64,000 bases of DNA. Source: Asterias rubens (lineage: Eukaryota; Echinodermata; Asteroidea; Forcipulatida; Asteriidae). A program made the translations under genes and the position numbers. Positions 57,556-64,000 of the stretch are shown here, in pieces. Within the stretch, counting starts at the first letter, position 1. Each line of letters opens with the position of its first letter. The notes beneath the pieces are model-generated. The model saw nothing but the letters and a program-made list of their open reading frames with translations. It ran no database searches and was not told where the DNA came from. The DNA lies in the NCBI RefSeq assembly GCF_902459465.1, contig NC_047068.1, forward strand, positions 11,160,001 through 11,224,000, given 5' to 3'.

Positions 57556-58071
57556 AGGCCGATTACTTGGATCCAATTTGAACAAAATTCAACACCATGT
57601 GTTAGTTCAATACCCAAAATGTTGGACTCTGATTACGGTGGTATGCCTGATCCCATGTAAAGCATAGTCAGTCCCCAGTCGATGGGAATCAAACAAAATA
57701 TGGAGTTGGATTTTGAAGGGTTTGGTATGGAACTGTCCTTCAATGGCCCAGAAGGGACAGACCAATTGAAATGACAAGGCCAGCAGTTCAGGGGTGTTTT
57801 TGTTAATTTTGGGAGTGCTTTTATAACAGGTCACAGTTGGTTACATTATTGTTTTGTTATCAGATAATCTTCCAACTTGACTGATTCCAGTCCATTGTAT
57901 TTATTCAGTAACCTCTGATTGGTCAATCTCCAGTCACTCTATTCATTAAGTTTAACCAGGTCAAATGGATGGCCTCCACTTCCTTAGTAACAGGGTTTTG
58001 ATTGGTCGAACAAGGATTCCTTTACAACAGAAAAGACAAAGTTTTACCTAAGGGATCTGACCTGGGCCCAA

Positions 58072-58254
58072 TTTCTTAGGGCTGCTTTAGTAGTTGCTCA
58101 ATAAGTGTCTGCTAAGCAGAAATGCGCAGGATACCAGTCTCAAATTGTATATGTGACATGATAGTTTGGTTGGTAACCTTATTCTGGGAAGCATAATTTT
58201 GTTGTGCTTAGCTACTTTTTGTGCTTCAGCCACTTTATGAAATTGAGCCCTGGT
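58072..58254. repeat. GGGCCC-type element, common variant
   Basis: Starts 'gggcccaatttcttagggct', ends 'cactttatgaaattgagccc'; contains 'gtctgctaagcagaaatg' and 'gtaaccttattctgggaagc'. Confidence 0.75.
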
Positions 58255-58924
58255 TTGAATCACTGGGGTTGTCGGTCTTGCCCTCAGTCTGTTGAGGGTA
58301 GGGGACAAGACTGGTAGTCAAAAAAACCTGTTTAAACCTTACATAAAGTACTGTGTCTGAACGACCTCTTCCAACTTTCAACACCCCTATGTTTCAACAC
58401 CCCTGTGTTCCCACACCCTTAGTGTATTTGTTTTCTTCTAACCCTAACCCAAACCCTAACCCTGTCCGTAAATAATCATGTTGTTTCCCCCAGAACTTTT
58501 CATTGTTGAGAAAATTGTTCCTACAATATTCTTATCTTACATTTATTTAGACTACCAAATTGCAGCTAGAGACAATCATGGTTATTTTAGGATTATGAGA
58601 ATGGTATGAATTAGCATGAATGCATGCATTTATGATATTAACAGGTACCTGCTTATGTTTTGATGAATGGGTGTTTGTACCAGCGGATAAATGAAATTAA
58701 TCAAATGTGTCACTCAAACATCTTTAATTAAATCTCTGTATGTATTTCTTATACTACATGGAAGCGGGGCTTGAAATCACCCAAGGACAGATTATTAGGG
58801 CCCAGTTATTTGAGGGTATAAACAGTAAACTCACAACTGGACATTTGTACAGTCTTGTGTTTTTTCCACAACCATAGTGTTTAACTAATCAGATAAAGCA
58901 TTGCATGGCCCAATTTTGAACTGT

Positions 58925-59214
58925 ACTTTTACAGAATTGGTTTTTGCAAATTTTGCTGCTGAAAATGTGAAGAAAAAAAGAGAACTTGCAAAATAATTAA
59001 ATAAAATTAGTTTCCGATTGGAGTTGATCGCTCAGTGAGCGTATTATTTATTTTGATCTTAATCGGTGTCATGCAAAATGTGTAATCGGTTTTTCACAAT
59101 TTGCTCGTGACCCAGATGGCTGTTCGATCTCAAACTTCTACAAGTTATAAAGTGCTTAAACATCTAGCAACTGTTTTGTTAGCAAAAAAAAAAAAATCTG
59201 TAATGCTCCTTTAA
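58925..59214. mobile_element. 'ACAGAATTGGTTTTTGC' palindromic element
   Basis: Left 'acagaattggtttttgcaaa' is mirrored at the right by 'agcaactgttttgttagcaa' and 'tctgtaatgctcctttaa'. Ends at TTAA 59211-59214. Confidence 0.65.
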
Positions 59215-59430
59215 AGTAACAGATGGAAGAGTTTTGAGATGTGTCTTTTCTTCCCAGCGGAAGTTGATCAAAGTGTAACCTCCATGAAATGTTTGCATAG
59301 CTTTTGTGTTTTCTTCCGCTGAGCTGTGTACATGCAGGAAGTCCAGGCTCTGTGGCTTTTTTGTAAACATGTGATGTCACATAATTACATGGTGGATCAA
59401 AAGTGGTAGTATTTCTTTGTGAGGTTACTC
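59215..59430 (-). repeat. Dispersed repeat shared with 9325-9535
   Basis: The reverse strand contains 'catcacatgtttacaaaa', 'agcctggacttcctgca' and 'gacacatctcaaaactctt' in the order seen at 9325-9535. Confidence 0.6.
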
Positions 59431-59459
59431 GCCCTAATTTCAGTAACAATTGACTACTT

Positions 59460-60500
59460 TGAAAAGTGGTCCAGTTCCGTACTTCAGAGCCTGTGTTCTA
59501 GTGCAATGGTCTGCAAACTTTTAGGCCAACAACACAATGAAGATTTCCGGGCACTCCACTGAAACCCACCCGCCCCCGATCGTGGGCCTATTGAATACCC
59601 TGTTGCAGATGTCATCAAAATCAGGCTAATTTGAACAGGAGTTTGTTTTCGTGTTGTATATTTTGAGTAAACGCATTGAACTAACAATACAACTTATGGA
59701 CAAATATCACGTCAGGGTTCTCCCAAGGATTTGTCAAAACTGGTGGGCATTCTGGACCCCAAAAGTTTGATAATGTGGCCAAAAGACGCTAACTTGAAAC
59801 AAGCTCTTTGGGATGATTTCTACTTGGTGTTTATCTTGGTTTTTAACTGAACTAATGTGCAATTTGGAGTAATATTGATTTTATCTTGATGATTTTTGTG
59901 AAATTAGTATTAAAAATTTAAAAAAAAATGCAAAAATTTGTGTGTATTGTCCGAAATGTTTGCATTTCGGTGTGATACGCTAGCTTGTACATGTGGAAAA
60001 CCCTGCATGTTGGTGATGATCAAACAAAAATAGATTTCATTTCAATTAAGTTCAATTAATCTTTATTAGACAAAAAAGAGTAGTTCAAATGCTCGCATTA
60101 TACAGTGAAAACATTGAAACATCTTTGTTGCTAACAGATTGATCAAAGGTGTTTCCGATCATCCAAGGTTCTTTTGCGACCCAGTTTTGAGACGCTAACC
60201 ATGATATGTTGTATTGAATATCTTCTCGAAATACAATCCCGATACTGTGGGCACATTTGTAGATTACATTTATCAGGCATCAGTGTGAAATTTGATGATT
60301 TATATGATCCGTTATTTTTTTAAATGTTGTATCAAATGTGCAGGGAGGTGATATGCTTTGTGTCATTAGTAACTCAATACATTCCTAGACCCACCCTGTT
60401 ATGAGATATACCTCAGAATTAACTTGGGCCAGATTGGTAGTCTTGCCTCCAGGCATTAAATTTGTCAGCTAATAAGCTTGATTTTTCAGATTTTCCAAAG
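59460..60500. other. No recognisable gene
   Basis: AT-rich sequence without exon-like frames. Confidence 0.45.
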
Positions 60501-60626
60501 CTCTGTAGAAAAAAAACACAGGCATTATTATTTGGGATTAGAACCTCTGATTTTTGCATTGCTAGAGCAGAGTGTCCTAACCATTGAAGCACGACTATTT
60601 GCACACTCTGGGGTAGTGAAGGTAGT

Positions 60627-61015
60627 TTAAAGGAACACCTTGCCTTGGATCGGTCGAGTTGGTCTTTGAAAGCATATGTAACCCTTTGTTATAGAATGCA
60701 AATGATTTGAAAGATATTTTAAAAGTAGAATATAATGATCCACACAAGTATCACTCGAAATTGCATGGTTTTCCTTTTACCTCGTCGACAAACACGGTCG
60801 GGCATTTATGGGAGTCAAATTTTTGGCTCCAATGAATGGCCGACCGTGTTAGTTCGCAAAGTAAAAGGAAAGCCACGCAATTTCGAGGCAAATGTAATGG
60901 ATCATTGTATTCTACTTTTAAAAACAGCTTTCTAACCATACTCATTTTATAACAAATGGTTACAAACGCTTTTCAAAGACCAACTCGACCGATCCAAGGC
61001 AATGTGTTCCTTTAA
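60627..61015. mobile_element. Full-length palindromic MITE with TTAA borders, 389 bp
   Basis: TTAA + 'aggaacaccttgccttggat' is mirrored by 'atccaaggcaatgtgttcct' + TTAA. Arms of about 190 bp mirror 'cggtcgagttggtctttgaa' and 'aaacacggtcgg'; the centre is near 60820. Confidence 0.9.
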
Positions 61016-61329
61016 GCTAAAGTAGTAGCCCCAGCTGATTGTTCTACCTTCCACCCACAGGTAGTACTTAAAAAGCAGGACAGTTCTTTTCAGAACTGAG
61101 AAATCTCACGAAATCCGAAAGTCTTCTCCGCGCGTAGTAGAATATCACTTGTATAGCAAGACAGTTCTCCTAAGAACAAAATCTACCTGGCAAGTAGACA
61201 CACAGAATGACACATTGTGTTACCGCAAACCAAAAATAAAGATTTACATTTGTAGCCCTATACTGTTTTACCCAGGAGTGCTATATTTATCTAATATGAA
61301 GTTGATTGAAAATGGCAATCTGTTATTAA

Positions 61330-61376
61330 TTATATGTTGTTTTTTTTTTTTTTTTTTTTTTTGGGGGGGGGGGGGT
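61330..61376. repeat. T-run followed by G-run
   Basis: About 24 T then 12 G; likely unstable and error-prone in assembly. Confidence 0.88.
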
Positions 61377-61845
61377 TGGTGGTCACTCAGTGGGCTTAGT
61401 ACTTAACCATGAAGCCGCTGCCTATAGTAAATTATTGTCACCTACACCCAGTATCTCTGCCATGGAACATGATATAGGTTTTCCCCATAAAGCAATGACC
61501 CTGGTCTTACCTCAGGGGATAATAGAGTTAACCTTTATTTAAATGGATTGATTTGTTGAGATCCGTCCATCCATGGACTGTCTGCCCCACCACAAATGAT
61601 TGCCACCAGAGTGAGAAAGGACGTTGCATTATTTTGGGTTGGGATAGTAAAGTTAACACTATTCTGCAAAATAAAAGACCTGATCTAAGTAGTGTAGACT
61701 TTCCTGGGAGTGAAAATCCCCTGTTGAAAAGACTACAAGGTTATCTTAACAGGGCTGTAGAAACCAAGCACATCAGACAATCAGACATTGTTGTACTCTC
61801 TGTGCAGTCCCTGTAATTCACTTAGTTTAAAGTCCAGGTAAAGGG

Positions 61846-62310
61846 CCCTGTTTCATAGAGCTGCTTAAAGGCAGTGGACACTAGTGGTAATAACTCAAAA
61901 TAATTTTAAGCATTAAACCTTACTTGGTAACGAAGAATGGGGAGCTGTTGATAGTATAAAACATTGTGAGAAACGGCTCCCTCTGAAGTGACGTAGTTTT
62001 CGAGAATGAGGTAATTTTCCACGAATTTGATTTCAAGACCTCAGATTTAGAATTTGAGGTCTCAAAATCAAGCATCTGAAAGCACACAACTTCATGAGAC
62101 AACAGTGTTTTTTCTTTCATTATTATCTCGCATCTTTGACGACCAATTGAGCTCAAATTTGCACAGGTTTGTTATTTTACGCATATGTTGAGATACACCA
62201 AGTGAGAAGACTGGTCTTTGATTATTACCATTAGAGTCCACTGCCTTTAAGCATAAAAAGATGCCAAGGACAACAAAACAATGCTTAGCAGAATATGGCT
62301 ATCAGACACT
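61846..62310. repeat. GGGCCC-type element split by a TTAA-MITE
   Basis: 'gggccctgtttcatagagct' and 'gc' before the insertion, 'gcataaaaagatgcc', 'caatgcttagcagaatatgg' and 'ctatcagacac' after it, rejoin as the common variant with one TTAA in between. Confidence 0.82.
61865..62250 (-). mobile_element. TTAA-MITE copy, full length, nested
   Basis: Element 61869-62246 flanked by TTAA 61865-61868 and 62247-62250. Ends 'aggcagtggacactagtggt' and 'accattagagtccactgcct'. Hairpin at about 62028-62069. Confidence 0.92.
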
Positions 62311-62681
62311 AAACTCGCTGTTCAGTCCTGTATTCAGTCCACCTCAAGTCCACCTAATTCAACTTAAAAAAAAACCTCAAAATCTTCAACTGGAAACTTG
62401 AAAACTTCAACATGTAGCTAAAATATCTGGTTCTGAACTCAAATTCTTTGACTGGAAACTCAAATTTACAACTCAAAATTCATAATCTTCAAACTGAAAC
62501 TTTACCAAATTGAATACTTTTTGACAAATATTTGAAATTTTTCTCAGATCCTTTTGCTTTAATGCCATGTACCCACATGCATGGTTGTGACTTATTGTTA
62601 GTTTACCTTTACATGTGTATACTTACCCATGTAAAATTTATAGAAATATATGTTTTTTTTCCGTAAAGAACTGACCCTTTC

Positions 62682-63260
62682 TTAAAGCCATTGGACCCTT
62701 TCGGTAAACAGTGTTGTCCAAGGCCCACACTTTGTGTACCACAACTTCTATATCAAATAACAAACCTGTGAAAATTTAGGCTCAATCGGTCATCGGAGTC
62801 GGGAGAAAACAACGGAAAAACCCACCCTTGTTTCCGCGCGTTTCGCCGTGTCATGGCATGTGTTTAAAATAAATCCATAATTCTCGTTTAAGCCATTGGA
62901 CCCTTTCGGTTCAGAAAAAAAAATAAAAGTTCACAGATTTACAAATAACTTACAGGGTTTACAGAAGGCAATGGTGAAAGACTTCTCTTGAAATATTATT
63001 CCATGAAATGCTTTACTTTTTGAGAAAACAGTAAAACAATATAAATTCTCGTTAGCGAGATTTACGGATTTATTATAAACACATGTCATGACACGGCGAA
63101 ACGCGCGGATACAAGGGTGGGTTTTCCCGTTAATTTCTCCCGACTCCGATGACCGATTGAGCCTAAATTTTCACATGTTTGTTATTTGATATAGAAGTTG
63201 TGATACACGAAGTGTGGGCCCTGGACAATACTGTTTACCGAAAGGGTCCAATGGCTTTAA
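62682..63260. mobile_element. Composite TTAA palindrome, 'GCCATTGGACCCTTTCGGTA' ends
   Basis: TTAA + 'agccattggaccctttcggt' is mirrored by 'accgaaagggtccaatggct' + TTAA. Arms share 'cgcgcgtttcgccgtgtcat'. The centre (62891-63055) begins with another copy of the end word and carries a foldback-family arm. Confidence 0.85.
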
Positions 63261-63641
63261 AGGCAGTGGACACTATTGGTAATTGTCAAAGACCAGTCTT
63301 CACAGTTGGTGTATCTCAACATATGCATGAAATAACAAACCTGTGAAAATTTGAGCTCAATCGGTCGTCGCAGTTGCGAGATAATAATGAAAGTAAAAAC
63401 ACCCTTGTCACACGAAGTTGTGTGCTTTCTGATGCTTGATTTCGAGACCTCAAACTCTAAACTTGAGGTCTCAAAATCAAATTTGTGGAAAATGACTTCT
63501 TTCTCGAAAACTACATCACTTCAGAGGGAGCTGTTTCTCACAATGTTTTATCTATCAACCTCTCCCCATTACTCGTAATCAAGAAAGGTTTTATGACGAT
63601 AATTATTTTGAGTAATTACCAATAGTGTCTACTGCCTTTAA
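63257..63641 (+). mobile_element. TTAA-MITE copy, full length
   Basis: Shares TTAA 63257-63260 with the preceding element. Ends 'aggcagtggacactattggt' and 'accaatagtgtctactgcct'; hairpin at about 63438-63480. Confidence 0.9.
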
Positions 63642-64000
63642 GGGAAGAATTCATGCTCCTTTTAGAGTAAGTGGTTTGATGTTTTCTTACTTCCTGTTTT
63701 GGTTTTAATGATTTTTTAGTGGTGGGGGGGGGGGGGCAGATATGTTGTTGTTTGCTGGTGGGTTTGTAAGTTCACAACTTGGGCTACAATCTCCCTCCAT
63801 GTCTAAACATAGCTGGGTTGTGACCATATTAGTGACTTCTGACCTATGCAGTGGGTGTTATGTGCCACCACACAGAGCAGTCACTCAGTATTATTAGCCC
63901 TCCATATCTTGTGTACCTTGCTCACAGTGTGTACCTGGGGATTGTGTAAGGCAGGGAGAATGCTGCCCTTTATACAAAAATAGCAAGGCTCCACTTTACT
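63642..64000. other. No recognisable gene
   Basis: Contains a G-run at 63723-63736; no fringe exon identified. Confidence 0.45.

Noticed and set aside
61553-61816. 87-codon frame as the last fringe exon
   Set aside because: It does not resemble the fringe C-terminal region and lacks a fitting acceptor; no other support.
63351-63578. Frames starting MSSIGRRSCEIIMK found at several places
   Set aside because: The same peptide appears at many loci because it is a reading of the TTAA-MITE interior; copies differ by frameshifts and none has a coding context.

Overview
The window looks like animal nuclear DNA: intron-rich genes with GT-AG splice sites, long introns, and dense short palindromic transposons, tRNA-derived SINEs, truncated LINEs and minisatellites. 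The four recognisable proteins are metazoan. The repeat families resemble what I remember from echinoderm (sea star) genomes, but that assignment is inference, not a search result.

Genes, left to right. (1) ANKRD54, minus strand, seven coding exons from 17269 down to 9793, an apparently complete 311-residue ankyrin-repeat protein. (2) ALKBH5, plus strand, three coding exons from 18047 to 21107, a complete 402-residue m6A RNA demethylase with all catalytic residues. These two are head to head, with about 780 bp between start codons and a YY1-like motif in the gap. (3) An SLC43 family amino-acid/nucleobase transporter, minus strand, eight recognised coding exons from 44847 down to 29448. One in-frame exon of about 90 nt, expected between 42817 and 34076, could not be found. 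(4) Fringe, the Notch-modifying O-fucosylpeptide N-acetylglucosaminyltransferase, plus strand, six exons from 47202 to 55159. Its C-terminal exons were not found in the remaining 8.8 kb, so the gene probably continues past the window. The genes do not form a pathway. The coding part is about 4.6 kb of 64 kb.

The rest is dominated by repeats. The most abundant is a roughly 380-bp MITE with TTAAAGGCAGTGGACACTAT-type ends, a central hairpin and TTAA at both borders (about 20 full or partial copies). One copy sits inside another repeat and shows its own TTAA target duplication. Other families are further TTAA-bordered palindromes, GGGCCCAATTTCAT-ended elements, foldback elements with a similar hairpin tip, tRNA-like SINEs, a SINE-like family with a 'CTTCGGATGGGA' block, and a CR1/L2-like LINE whose 3' end runs into (AAT)n. 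Tandem arrays lie at 2339-3030, 13137-13665, 22978-23880 and 35276-35472, and degenerate telomere-like repeats at 41058-41210.

The first 9.7 kb, 21.5-28 kb and 55-64 kb contain no gene I can recognise. Everything was read by eye. Homology calls come from remembered family sequences; exon ends from reading-frame continuity and splice consensus.
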